A DNA stretch of 18,694 nt from Chloroflexota bacterium (GTDB lineage: Bacteria; Chloroflexota; Anaerolineae; Caldilineales; Caldilineaceae): the NCBI GenBank assembly GCA_003577005.1, contig QEUW01000113.1:1-18694 (forward strand). The letters run 5' to 3'. The position numbers and the translations under genes were made by a program. This document shows positions 6,426-13,124 of the stretch, one piece after another. The notes under the pieces are model-generated. The model saw nothing but the letters and a program-made list of their open reading frames with translations. It did not search any database and had not been told where the DNA came from. Every line of letters begins with the position of its first letter. Position 1 is the stretch's first letter.

Positions 6426-7484
6426 ATGGAATCCAGCGCCCATGACTTTCTAAAGGCACTCCTCACCACCCCCGGCCCTTCCGGCTACGAAGGGCCCGTA
6501 CAGGCCGTGGTGCGCGATTATGTCAAACCTTTCGCCGATACGGTCAAGACCGACCTTCACGGCAACGTCATCGTGGGCAAAAATGTGACGGCGCCCACTC
6601 GTATCCTGCTCGCCGGCCACTGCGACCAGATCGGCCTGGTGGTGACGCATATCGACGATAAGGGCTTTCTCTATGCCAAACCCATCGGCGGGTGGGACCC
6701 GCAACAACTCATCGGCCAGCGCATGACCATCTGGGCGCAGGAAGGCCCGGTCGCTGCGGTTATCGCTCGCAAGCCCATTCATTTGCTCTCGAATAACGAG
6801 CGCGACAAAGCGGTGAAACTGGAAGACCTCTGGCTGGATATTGGCGCCACAGACAAAGAGGACGCCGCCAGCATTGTGCGCATCGGTGACCCGGTTACGC
6901 TGGCGCTCGGCTACCAGGAGATGCGCAACGGGCTGGCCAACGCACCGGGTATGGATAACATCACCGGCGTCTGGGTAGTGATCGAGGCGCTGCGCCGGGC
7001 TGCCGAACGGGGTCTCAATGTGGCTCTCTACGCCGTTTCGACTGTGCAGGAAGAGATCGGTCTGCGCGGCGCGCACACAAGCACCTTCACGATCGAGCCC
7101 CATATTGGCATCGCTGTAGACGTAACGCACGCCACCGACTGCCCCACCATCGACAAACGGCAGGAGGGCGACGTCAAACTCGGCGGTGGCCCGGTCATCG
7201 ACCGCGGCCCCATTGTCAACCCGCGGGTCTTTGACCGGCTGGTGGCGACCGCCGCCGCAGCCGAGATCCCCGTGCAGATCACCGCCCACGGTCGCAGCAC
7301 CGGCACCGACGCCAATGCCATCCAGATCAGCCGCGCCGGTGTGGCCACCGGCCTGGTCAGCATCCCCAACCGGTATATGCACAGCGCCGTCGAGACCATT
7401 GCACTCGACGACATCGATCGTGCCGCCGCCCTGCTGGCTGCTTTTGTCAGCGGGCTGTCGGGCAATGAGGATTTTACGCCGTAG
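6426..7484 (+). CDS. M42-family metallopeptidase (glutamyl aminopeptidase-like)
   Basis: A 352-residue dinuclear metal aminopeptidase of the M42 family, cytoplasmic, usually a dodecameric shell that trims peptides. The N terminus has the family signature LLTTPGPSGYEGPV. Expected metal and catalytic positions are all present: His65 and Asp67 in LLAGHCDQIGLV, Asp177 in APGMDNITG, Glu209 and Glu210 in VSTVQEEIGLRGA, Asp232 in AVDVTHA, and His319 in SIPNRYMHSAVE. The M42 norm AHMDEIG is here GHCDQIG, and the usual ALDNR is GMDNI, so it is a divergent subgroup. The ATG at 6426 has AAGGA seven bases before it. It diverges from lacI and is followed by an aldolase gene after a 96-bp gap with a heptamer repeat. 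Some M42 proteins were once annotated as endoglucanases. Confidence 0.92.
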   Translation: MESSAHDFLKALLTTPGPSGYEGPVQAVVRDYVKPFADTVKTDLHGNVIVGKNVTAPTRILLAGHCDQIGLVVTHIDDKGFLYAKPIGGWDPQQLIGQRMTIWAQEGPVAAVIARKPIHLLSNNERDKAVKLEDLWLDIGATDKEDAASIVRIGDPVTLALGYQEMRNGLANAPGMDNITGVWVVIEALRRAAERGLNVALYAVSTVQEEIGLRGAHTSTFTIEPHIGIAVDVTHATDCPTIDKRQEGDVKLGGGPVIDRGPIVNPRVFDRLVATAAAAEIPVQITAHGRSTGTDANAIQISRAGVATGLVSIPNRYMHSAVETIALDDIDRAAALLAAFVSGLSGNEDFTP

Positions 7485-7490
7485 CTGCTA

Positions 7491-7560
7491 ATGCGTAATG
7501 TGTGATGCGTGATCAGGAATTACCCATTACGCATTACGTATCACGCATTACGTATCACGC
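7491..7560. repeat. Heptamer-built inverted repeat between peptidase and aldolase genes
   Basis: Left arm: three in-phase heptamers ATGCGTA, ATGTGTG, ATGCGTG (7491-7511). Right arm: six in-phase heptamers of the complementary type ATTACGC/ATCACGC (7519-7560). The arms can pair in more than one register. It starts six bases after the peptidase stop codon and ends ten bases before the aldolase ribosome binding site. No T-run follows on the plus strand, so it is more likely an mRNA-stability or spacing element than a terminator. Confidence 0.85.
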
Positions 7561-7580
7561 ACCACCACTGGGAGGAATCA

Positions 7581-8462
7581 ATGTCACCACGCATCAACCG
7601 CGCCATCGAGCTGCTGGCACAGGACCAGCCGATCTACTACATGGGCGGGCACACCGGCCATGTGCTAACCTACGAACAGGGCAAAATCGATGCCGGTACC
7701 TGGGCCGACTATATCAATGTAGGGATGGAACACGGCGCGTTCAACATGGCCGGGCTGGACGACTATCTGCGCGGGCTGGTCGACGGCGGGCCGACGCGCA
7801 GCGGCCATCGCACGCCCACTGTCATCGTCGAGGCGCCGGTCGAAGGGACATCGGCTGAGATCGTCCGCTTCAACGCCTGGCAGTTCCGCCAGATCCTGGC
7901 GCGCGGGGTGCATGGCATTCTGCTCTGCCAGGCCGAGACACCCGAAGCGGTGGCCGCCTTTGTGGAATCATGCCGCTACCCGATCAACCGCATTGGCGTG
8001 GGCGAAGGGCTTGGCCAGGGGACCCGTGGCGTTGGTTCGGAGCCGTCCGCTACGGTGATCTGGGGTGTGGACCGCGACGAGTATCTGCGCAAGGCCGACC
8101 CATGGCCGCTCAACCCGGAGGGCGAACTACTCCTCGGCCTCAAGATCGAGTCGGCGGCGGCCATCCTACACATCGAGGAGATCCTCAGTGTGCCGGGCAT
8201 CGGTTTTGCCGAAATGGGGCCGGGCGACCTGAGCCTCTCGCTGGGCTACTTCCGCCCGCCGCGCCCCTTCCCGCCCGAGATGGAAGAGGTGCGCCAACGG
8301 GTGCGGGCCGCCTGCATGAAAAACGGCATTGCCTTTCTGGAGACGGCCACGCCCGAAGATGTGGCCGCAAAGATCGACGCTGGTGCGCGTGTCATCGCCG
8401 GTCACCGTGAGGATACGGCGCAGGACGGGCGGGCGCACACTCGGCGCACCCTCCCTGTCTAG
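7581..8462 (+). CDS. HpcH/HpaI-family class II aldolase
   Basis: A 293-residue (alpha/beta)8 aldolase of the HpcH/HpaI family, which reversibly cleaves 2-keto acids to pyruvate (or a related keto acid) and an aldehyde using a divalent metal. His51 (VGMEHGAFN) matches the catalytic His; Glu190 (LGLKIESAAA) and Asp216 (FAEMGPGDLSLSLG) match the metal ligands and have the same 26-residue spacing as in HpaI. The C-terminal IAGHREDTAQDGRAHTRR is typical of an uncharacterised hydroxyacid-aldolase subgroup. The ATG at 7581 has GGGAGG five bases upstream; longer forms would run through the repeat. Near a fucosidase, cleavage of a 2-keto-3-deoxy sugar acid such as 2-keto-3-deoxy-fuconate is attractive but unproven. 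Closed by the stem-loop at 8519. Confidence 0.9.
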   Translation: MSPRINRAIELLAQDQPIYYMGGHTGHVLTYEQGKIDAGTWADYINVGMEHGAFNMAGLDDYLRGLVDGGPTRSGHRTPTVIVEAPVEGTSAEIVRFNAWQFRQILARGVHGILLCQAETPEAVAAFVESCRYPINRIGVGEGLGQGTRGVGSEPSATVIWGVDRDEYLRKADPWPLNPEGELLLGLKIESAAAILHIEEILSVPGIGFAEMGPGDLSLSLGYFRPPRPFPPEMEEVRQRVRAACMKNGIAFLETATPEDVAAKIDAGARVIAGHREDTAQDGRAHTRRTLPV

Positions 8463-8518
8463 CCGGGTGAATCTTTCGACAGCAATCAGGCAGTTGAGCT
8501 AACCAAACCATGAGCCAG

Positions 8519-8553
8519 AAGAGGTCACATTGCCAGACAGTGTGACCTCTTTC
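8519..8553 (+). terminator. Intrinsic terminator after the aldolase gene
   Basis: AAGAGGTCACA (8519-8529) pairs perfectly with TGTGACCTCTT (8541-8551) around an 11-base loop, followed by a short T-rich tail. It lies 57 bases after the aldolase stop codon. Confidence 0.75.
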
Positions 8554-8685
8554 TATGCTGGCAGGTTGGCACCCGCACCGGCGTTGCACACCAATAGCAG
8601 AATTTTTGCCCTGGATCGACCGCATCGGTAGCGCACGCGAATAGCGTTGGTCGCAGTACGATTCAATAGGTATTTCTCATCACTC

Positions 8686-8724
8686 TTGCCACGTATTCCT
8701 TCTCCTGTATTATTCCCCGCGGGG
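8686..8724 (+). promoter_or_regulatory. Promoter with start-site palindrome for the SnoaL-like gene
   Basis: TTGCCA (8686-8691), a 16-base spacer and TATTAT (8708-8713), each one base from consensus. Directly after it lies the perfect palindrome CCCCGCGGGG (8715-8724), covering the expected start site and suitable as a repressor operator. The leader would be about 155 bases. Confidence 0.6.
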
Positions 8725-8876
8725 TTGTACAATCAAGAGCAAGCTGCGACAGGTGTCTTTGTTCGAGCACCTTGGCCTGTTTTGTCGGCGTTACCGGTTT
8801 TGGCTGAATTGGGAATCGCCGAAAGCCGTCTTGTCGAAAGAAGCAATCGTGCTGCCAGAGCAGCAAAGGAGAGACC

Positions 8877-9257
8877 ATGTTTGTCCAGCAACCCGAAGAA
8901 CTTTATTCAGCGTTTGCCGCCGCGCTCAATGCTGGTGATGTAGCGGCGATTCTCGATCTGTTCGAGCAGGGTGGTCAGACGGTGCCACAGCCGGGGCAAG
9001 CGCCTGTTATCGGCATGCCCGGCGTGCGCATGGTGATGGAGAGTTGCGTCGCTCTGCGACCGCAGATCGCCTATGAACGCAGCCAGGTGATCCAGGCCGG
9101 TGAACTGGCATTGCTACGGGGACGATGGCGCCTTTCGCTGGCCGGGCCCGATGGCAAGGCGATGGAACTGAGTGGAAAAAGTGTCCAAGTCGCCCGGCGC
9201 CAGCTCGACAGCGGTTGGCGCTTTGTCATCGACGACCCCTGGGATGATACCTGGTAG
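8877..9257 (+). CDS. SnoaL/NTF2-like small protein
   Basis: A 126-residue protein with the pattern of the SnoaL-like/DUF4440 NTF2 fold: an N-terminal helix with the hallmark PEELYSAFAAALNAGDVAAILDLFEQGG, then alternating strands (IAYERSQVIQAGELALLRGRWRLSLAGPDG, KSVQVARRQLDSGWRFVIDDPW). The closing WRFVIDDPW is characteristic of ketosteroid-isomerase-like proteins that handle small ligands or act as regulatory subunits. The ATG at 8877 has AGGAG at good spacing. It stands alone between a terminator and a convergent gene. No specific reaction can be assigned; the members of this fold are functionally very diverse. Confidence 0.85.
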   Translation: MFVQQPEELYSAFAAALNAGDVAAILDLFEQGGQTVPQPGQAPVIGMPGVRMVMESCVALRPQIAYERSQVIQAGELALLRGRWRLSLAGPDGKAMELSGKSVQVARRQLDSGWRFVIDDPWDDTW

Positions 9258-9259
9258 GA

Positions 9260-9320
9260 CGTAGTCGTAATCGCACTCGTGATCGATTTGATTCAGCTCA
9301 TCACTGCGATTACGACTACG
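9260..9320. repeat. Hexamer-built inverted repeat between convergent genes
   Basis: CGTAGTCGTAATCGCA (9260-9275) pairs perfectly with TGCGATTACGACTACG (9305-9320); after a three-base bulge GTGAT (9279-9283) pairs with ATCAC (9300-9304); the loop is 16 bases. The left arm reads as six-base units CGTAGT, CGTAAT, CGCACT, CGTGAT. It begins two bases after the SnoaL-like stop and could block readthrough in both directions, although no T-run flanks it. Confidence 0.85.
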
Positions 9321-9360
9321 AAGAAAGGGGAAATCTGGCAAACCCGCTGCCGATTTATCT

Positions 9361-9894
9361 CTATACGTTCAGTTCAGTGCTCACCTGAATCGGCCGCTGC
9401 AAAATCGAGCCGACCGGTGAGGTCTTGAGCACAGCGTCGTGCAGGGCTTGGAGCTCTTCAGGCGTGCTCTTGGGCGCCTTGAGGGTTACTTTGGCGCGCA
9501 CATTTGTGTAACCGGGCCAGCACAGTTCTGGGTCCTGCAACCCAAAAAAGCCATTCAGGTCGAGGTCACCTTCCAATTCGATCTGGATATCCTCCAGTTC
9601 GATACCGCGCAAGGCAGCATTGGCCGCATAACCAGTCGTCAAACAACAACCATAGGCGCCCAGCACAATCTCCACCATATTGGGCGCGGAGTCAGAGCCG
9701 CCCAATGCACAAGGCTCGTCCATCTTCACCGTAAAGCCGCGGATCTGCGCCTGGCTGCGGAACCCTCCCAGCCAGTTTGTGGTGGCCTTCCAGACCGTTC
9801 TGCCCGCTTCAGGTTGCTCTTTGACACGGTTGATGAGGCCTGCCAGGGCAGCCTGGTCAAAAGTTGGTCGCTCTTGTTGCTGCATCGTGGTCAT
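9361..9894 (-). CDS. OsmC-family protein
   Basis: A 177-residue OsmC/Ohr-type protein. The core shows TVWKATTNWLGGFRSQAQIRGFTVKMDEP, then GGSDSAPNMVEIVLGAYGCCLTTGYAANAALRGIELEDIQIELEGDLD, the typical long helix carrying the first reactive cysteine (Cys83 and Cys84 adjacent). A further cysteine in PELCWPGY precedes the final strand. Members with two suitably placed cysteines reduce organic peroxides; this one's pairing is uncertain, so peroxidase activity is inference. The ATG at 9894 is preceded by AGGAG six bases upstream, favoured over the second ATG three codons later. It lies 76 bases after the methyltransferase stop, in the same direction, and converges on the SnoaL-like gene. Confidence 0.92.
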   Translation of the reverse strand: MTTMQQQERPTFDQAALAGLINRVKEQPEAGRTVWKATTNWLGGFRSQAQIRGFTVKMDEPCALGGSDSAPNMVEIVLGAYGCCLTTGYAANAALRGIELEDIQIELEGDLDLNGFFGLQDPELCWPGYTNVRAKVTLKAPKSTPEELQALHDAVLKTSPVGSILQRPIQVSTELNV

Positions 9895-9970
9895 CGTTTT
9901 CTCCTGATGGATGATGGTTTGATGATGAGATGGAACGCAAAGCGGGCACAGATCTTTGCGCCCGTTGCGG

Positions 9971-10588
9971 TTAACCCTTGCGTAGAATCAGCGACTGAAA
10001 GTGCCCTTCACTGCCGTCGTCTATCGGCACTGCGTTAAATGAAACCAAGTCGAAGACTTGCGTCAGGATGGCCTGGATCTGGTCATCCAGGTAGCGCGAG
10101 AAGAAGCGTTTGGGTTCGTAGTGATCGCCCTCCCAGACGCCCTCTTGATCCACTCCACCGTATTGGCCCAGATAGAAGATGCCGCCAGGTTTGAGCAGGT
10201 TGTAGAGTTTTGCCAAAATCGCGGGAAAATCACGCCTGGGTACGTGGAGCAGGCAATTCATCGCATAGAGCGCATCAAATGATAGGGGTGGAAAGTCGAT
10301 GCTGGCAAAGTCCATCACATGGGCGTTTAGCCCCTTGGCCCGGCAATGTTCGACCATCGCCGGAGACAGATCGACACAGGTGACGGTCAGGCCGTTGTCT
10401 TGAAAAAACTTGCTATCGTGGCCGGTGCCGGCGCCGATCTCCAGGAGGGTCTGTTTACCCTCCTGTTGGAGGAGAGCGAAAAAACGGGCCCGCTCCTCGA
10501 TTTTCCAGGGCGCTAGTTGCCGTTGCGCTCGCTCCACCACCTTCCGGTTATAGGCGTCGCGCAGATTGCGGATCACTTGCTGATACAC
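9971..10588 (-). CDS. Class I SAM-dependent methyltransferase
   Basis: A 205-residue Rossmann-fold methyltransferase. Motif I is LLEIGAGTGHDSKFF (residues 48-62), the acidic end of strand 2 is VTCVDLSPAMVEHC (69-82), motif II/III pieces are AHVMDFASIDFPPLSFDALYAMNCLLHVPR and LLKPGGIFYLGQYGG. The N-terminal helix YNRKVVERAQRQLAPWKIEERARFFALL is seen in small-molecule methyltransferases of this type. Translation starts at GTG (10588), selected because AGGAGG lies eight bases before it. Substrate cannot be predicted. It follows the sugar isomerase after a 142-bp gap that contains a long inverted repeat, so it may be on the same or a separate transcript. Confidence 0.92.
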   Translation of the reverse strand: MYQQVIRNLRDAYNRKVVERAQRQLAPWKIEERARFFALLQQEGKQTLLEIGAGTGHDSKFFQDNGLTVTCVDLSPAMVEHCRAKGLNAHVMDFASIDFPPLSFDALYAMNCLLHVPRRDFPAILAKLYNLLKPGGIFYLGQYGGVDQEGVWEGDHYEPKRFFSRYLDDQIQAILTQVFDLVSFNAVPIDDGSEGHFQSLILRKG

Positions 10589-10646
10589 AGTAAGAACCTC
10601 CTGCGGTAAGGGTTACGCAATCAAGTGCTCAGCCAACTGTACCGCA

Positions 10647-10723
10647 TGATGCGTGCTGCGTGATGCGAGATAGGGCGCCGATAGGGTGCGTTTTACGGGT
10701 TACGCATCACGCAGTACGCATCA
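10647..10723. repeat. Heptamer-built inverted repeat between isomerase and methyltransferase genes
   Basis: The 21-base arms (10647-10667 and 10703-10723) pair with a single mismatch, which is a G-U pair in RNA, around a 35-base loop. The left arm reads TGATGCG, TGCTGCG, TGATGCG. The word type is the same as in the repeat at 7491, although the two sites lie beside unrelated genes. Confidence 0.88.
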
Positions 10724-10730
10724 CCTAACC

Positions 10731-11558
10731 CTACGTAAGCTCCGCAAACCACGCCCGCAACGTCTCGGCGTGTTGCGGCAGGGCCACCTCCGGCGGTTCG
10801 ATCTCTGGATGCCACTTCTTTTCCCATTCGGCGCTGATATAGCCCTGGTATCCGTTTTTATGGAGCAATTCCACGATCTGGCGGCAGGGCACTTCACCCT
10901 GGCCGAGCAGAACAAGTTGCCATGAGCCATCCGCCCGGCGGCGAGCATCTTTGATATGGATGTGCGCCGTGCGCTCGCCGATCAGCCGCCAGGTGTCGGC
11001 GATCGATTCGCCCATGCGGAAGGGGTGATGCACATCCCACACGGCCTTGAAACGCTCATGAGAGACCTGGGCCAGCACCGCAGCTACCTCTTCGCCACGG
11101 CAGAAGGCGTCGTGGGTCTCCAGGAGGACGGTGATGCCATGTTTTTCCGCGGCGGGCAGCGCGGCGGCCACCCCTCGGGCAACCCAGTCGATGGTCTGGG
11201 CCAGTGTGGCGCCCTCCATGATATTGCCGCCAAAGGTGCGCACGTAGGGTACACCCAGTTCATTGGCCAGCTCGATATACCGCTCTAGCTCCTGCACGTT
11301 CTTTTGCCGTTCGGCTGGATCGGGCGACGAAAAGCGCGTGGAAAGCCCCAGGGCGATGATCCCGATGCCGTACTGTTGCATCACCCGCTTGACCCGCTGC
11401 CGCTGCTCGGTGGACAGGTCGGTGGGGATGATTTCGCGGTCGAGCAGGCGCACTTCCAGCGCCCTGTAGCCGTTGGCCGCAGCCTGTTCGGCGGCCTGTT
11501 CCAACGTCCAATCAGGGCAACCGAGCGTGCTCCAGGAGAGGGGATAGAGGTCGGGCAT
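10731..11558 (-). CDS. Sugar phosphate isomerase/epimerase (AP endonuclease 2-like TIM barrel)
   Basis: A 275-residue xylose-isomerase-like TIM barrel. Metal-ligand motifs are visible at Glu147 (TVLLETHDAF), Asp175 and His178 (AVWDVHHPF), His199/His201 (AHIHIKDA) and Glu244 (GYISAEWEKKW). The N terminus WSTLGCPDWTLEQAAEQAAANGYRALEVRL is typical of this group, which includes epimerases, keto-hydroxyglucarate isomerases and inosose dehydratases. The ATG at 11558 follows AAAGGA; an in-frame extension would start inside the upstream palindrome. It lies 68 bases after the Gfo/Idh/MocA oxidoreductase, a very common pairing for sugar or inositol oxidation. The exact substrate is unknown. Confidence 0.92.
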   Translation of the reverse strand: MPDLYPLSWSTLGCPDWTLEQAAEQAAANGYRALEVRLLDREIIPTDLSTEQRQRVKRVMQQYGIGIIALGLSTRFSSPDPAERQKNVQELERYIELANELGVPYVRTFGGNIMEGATLAQTIDWVARGVAAALPAAEKHGITVLLETHDAFCRGEEVAAVLAQVSHERFKAVWDVHHPFRMGESIADTWRLIGERTAHIHIKDARRRADGSWQLVLLGQGEVPCRQIVELLHKNGYQGYISAEWEKKWHPEIEPPEVALPQHAETLRAWFAELT

Positions 11559-11585
11559 TGGTAGAGATTCCTTTCTTTGACCTGA

Positions 11586-11629
11586 TGAGTGAAGAGTGAG
11601 GAGTGACGTCACTCCTCACTCTTCACTCA
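11586..11629. repeat. Perfect 44-base palindrome overlapping an oxidoreductase stop codon
   Basis: A perfect palindrome with no loop, centred between 11607 and 11608. Each arm is three in-phase heptamers, GAGTGAA, GAGTGAG, GAGTGAC, plus an outer T. Its last three bases are the complement of the TGA stop codon of the oxidoreductase gene, so the mRNA hairpin begins at the stop itself. Downstream on the minus strand there is no T-run. Confidence 0.95.
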
Positions 11630-12682
11630 AAAAATCTCCTGCGTCAGCGGGCAGAGCCGGTGGCACTCTTCCTGCAACCAGATGACCCGGCGCACGCTTT
11701 GCGGCGTGATGGCGAGCGGCGCACCGCGGCGGATCGTCTCGTACAGATCCAGATAAAAACCGGTATGGCCGGGCGATGTATCATTGGCAATGTCCCAACT
11801 CTCCTCTTGCCAGATGAGGTTGTCGCGGTTGTAGCTGCGGTCGGGGGTTGGTTTCAGGTCGAGCTGGCGTGGCTCCTGAGCATCCCAGTCTACCCATTTC
11901 CAACGTAGCTGGCGGGTGGTGCCGGCCAGCCCGCCCCGCGTCCCCATCACATTCCACGTCTCGCCGGGATAGGCGCAGCAACTGCTGATCTCAACATCGA
12001 TGGTGGGCGCATCCTTGCCCTTGATCACCACTTTGACGTGGTCGTCGGCGTCGCCTAACGTGAGCGTACGGTCGAGGTGGCAGAAGACCTCGTCGGGATA
12101 GGCATCGCCAAAAAGTTGCAAGACCATGTCGAGATAGTGCGGCCCCGTGTTGTTGAGGCTGCCGCCGCCAAATTTTTGTAGCGTCTGCCAATCCCAGCGG
12201 CGGGTGAAGCGTGATTCGGTGGCGCGAATCTGTACGATACGGCCAAGAATGCCCGAATCGATCACCTCGCGCACCTTGACAAACTCAGGGTTATAGCGGC
12301 GTTGTTGGAAAATGGTCAACACCTGGCCGGTCTGTTCGGCGGCAGCGACCATACGGTCGGCGTCGGCCAGCGAGGTGGCCATCGGCTTTTCGCAAACGAC
12401 GTGTTTACCCCTCTCCAGCGCTGCAATCGAGCCATCGGCGTGGAGAAAACTGGGCAGGGCGACGACCACCAGTTCCACCGCCGGGTCGGCCAGGAGTTGG
12501 TCATACTCGGTGTATGCCTGGCAATCGAAGCGGTCGATGGCTTCCTGGCGGCGCGTCTCGTCGGCATCGACCACGGCGACGACCTGGTAACGGTCGGTTA
12601 ACGATTCCAGCAACCTGGCATGGATATCCCAACCGCTGCGGCCGAGGCCGGCGATCCCCACTCGAATCTGTGCGTCATTCAT
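11627..12682 (-). CDS. Gfo/Idh/MocA-family oxidoreductase
   Basis: A 351-residue NAD(P)-dependent sugar dehydrogenase of the Gfo/Idh/MocA family. The N-terminal Rossmann fold has VGIAGLGRSGWDIHARLL (residues 8-25), an acidic strand-2 end VVAVVDADETRR, and the family hallmark CEKPMATS (97-104, catalytic Lys99). The C-terminal alpha/beta domain carries GGGSLNNTGPHYLDMVLQLFG with the expected active-site His182. The ATG at 12682 is preferred to one seven codons earlier because GAGGG lies nine bases before it. It is first in a minus-strand series with the sugar isomerase, driven by the promoter at 12742-12770. Substrate unknown; sugars, inositols or their keto forms are typical. Confidence 0.94.
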   Translation of the reverse strand: MNDAQIRVGIAGLGRSGWDIHARLLESLTDRYQVVAVVDADETRRQEAIDRFDCQAYTEYDQLLADPAVELVVVALPSFLHADGSIAALERGKHVVCEKPMATSLADADRMVAAAEQTGQVLTIFQQRRYNPEFVKVREVIDSGILGRIVQIRATESRFTRRWDWQTLQKFGGGSLNNTGPHYLDMVLQLFGDAYPDEVFCHLDRTLTLGDADDHVKVVIKGKDAPTIDVEISSCCAYPGETWNVMGTRGGLAGTTRQLRWKWVDWDAQEPRQLDLKPTPDRSYNRDNLIWQEESWDIANDTSPGHTGFYLDLYETIRRGAPLAITPQSVRRVIWLQEECHRLCPLTQEIF

Positions 12683-12741
12683 CCTCTTGTACCCTCGTGT
12701 CATTCAGTTGTTTGATCTAGTCGGATGGGATGGTCTATCAA

Positions 12742-12770
12742 ATTGTAAAGCAGATGCCGGGGAAGCGCAA
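12742..12770 (-). promoter_or_regulatory. Promoter of the oxidoreductase series
   Basis: On the minus strand TTGCGC (12770-12765), a 17-base spacer and TACAAT (12747-12742). Transcription would begin near 12735, about 50 bases before the start codon. Confidence 0.65.
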
Positions 12771-12976
12771 TGCCAGAGACGGATGATAGGCAACTGAATA
12801 TTTTGGCAAGGCATCAGCGGATGCTGCCGGCTAGCTATACAACTGCGCAAGAAACAGGTGGTAAATGATGGCGCAACCGGAGATAATCTACAGCCGGACT
12901 GATTAGCCAAATCTGCCCGAAGCGCAGGATGGACACGGGTGCGTCCAGGATTGGGGGCAGAGGTGGGGCAGCCCAA

Positions 12977-13042
12977 GCATTCCGGGAAAGGGCCTCAGAG
13001 ATTGGGGTCAAACGATGCGCCTGAGGCCCTTTCCCGGAATGC
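12977..13042. repeat. Inverted repeat with perfect 22-base arms upstream of the MFS gene
   Basis: The arms (12977-12998 and 13021-13042) are fully complementary around a 22-base loop; the core is TTCCGGGAAAGGGCC and its complement. It ends 82 bases before the MFS start codon, in the probable leader. Unlike the other repeats in this window its arms are not built of tandem words. A terminator is not expected between divergent genes, so it may be a regulatory hairpin or the relic of a small mobile element. Confidence 0.88.
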
Positions 13043-13124
13043 GGGTTCAGCGGACAAGATGGCAGCTTGCTTTACTCGCCCCAAATTTCGGACACACCTT
13101 TCAAACACCGAGGGATTGATAGCA

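Larger units (their letters stand above)
8463..8876. other. Intergenic region with terminator and promoter, no gene
   Basis: This 414-bp gap holds the terminator of the aldolase unit and the promoter of the next gene. Open frames crossing it lack ribosome binding sites and recognisable protein character. The bases 8552-8685 show nothing I can assign. Confidence 0.7.
12683..13124. other. Divergent intergenic region, no gene
   Basis: This 442-bp gap separates the oxidoreductase (minus) from the MFS gene (plus). It holds the oxidoreductase promoter and a 22-base-arm inverted repeat. I find no convincing plus-strand promoter by eye and no credible small gene. Confidence 0.7.

Noticed and set aside
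6450..7382. 310-residue minus-strand open frame
   Set aside because: Antisense shadow of the M42 peptidase, whose metal ligands are intact on the plus strand.
7491..7560. Possible CRISPR array from the heptamer repeats
   Set aside because: Units are seven bases in tandem without spacers and no cas genes are present.
8790..8799. GTTACCGGTT, a partial match to the LacI operator
   Set aside because: The second half-site is degraded, and it lies far from any promoter box with the right geometry.
8647..8943. 98-residue plus-strand open frame before the SnoaL-like gene
   Set aside because: It covers the promoter and overlaps the SnoaL-like start in another frame, with no ribosome binding site or recognisable domain.
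12939..13124. In-frame N-terminal extension of the MFS protein
   Set aside because: It would translate the perfect inverted repeat and lacks a membrane-protein character; the ATG at 13125 has a good ribosome binding site.
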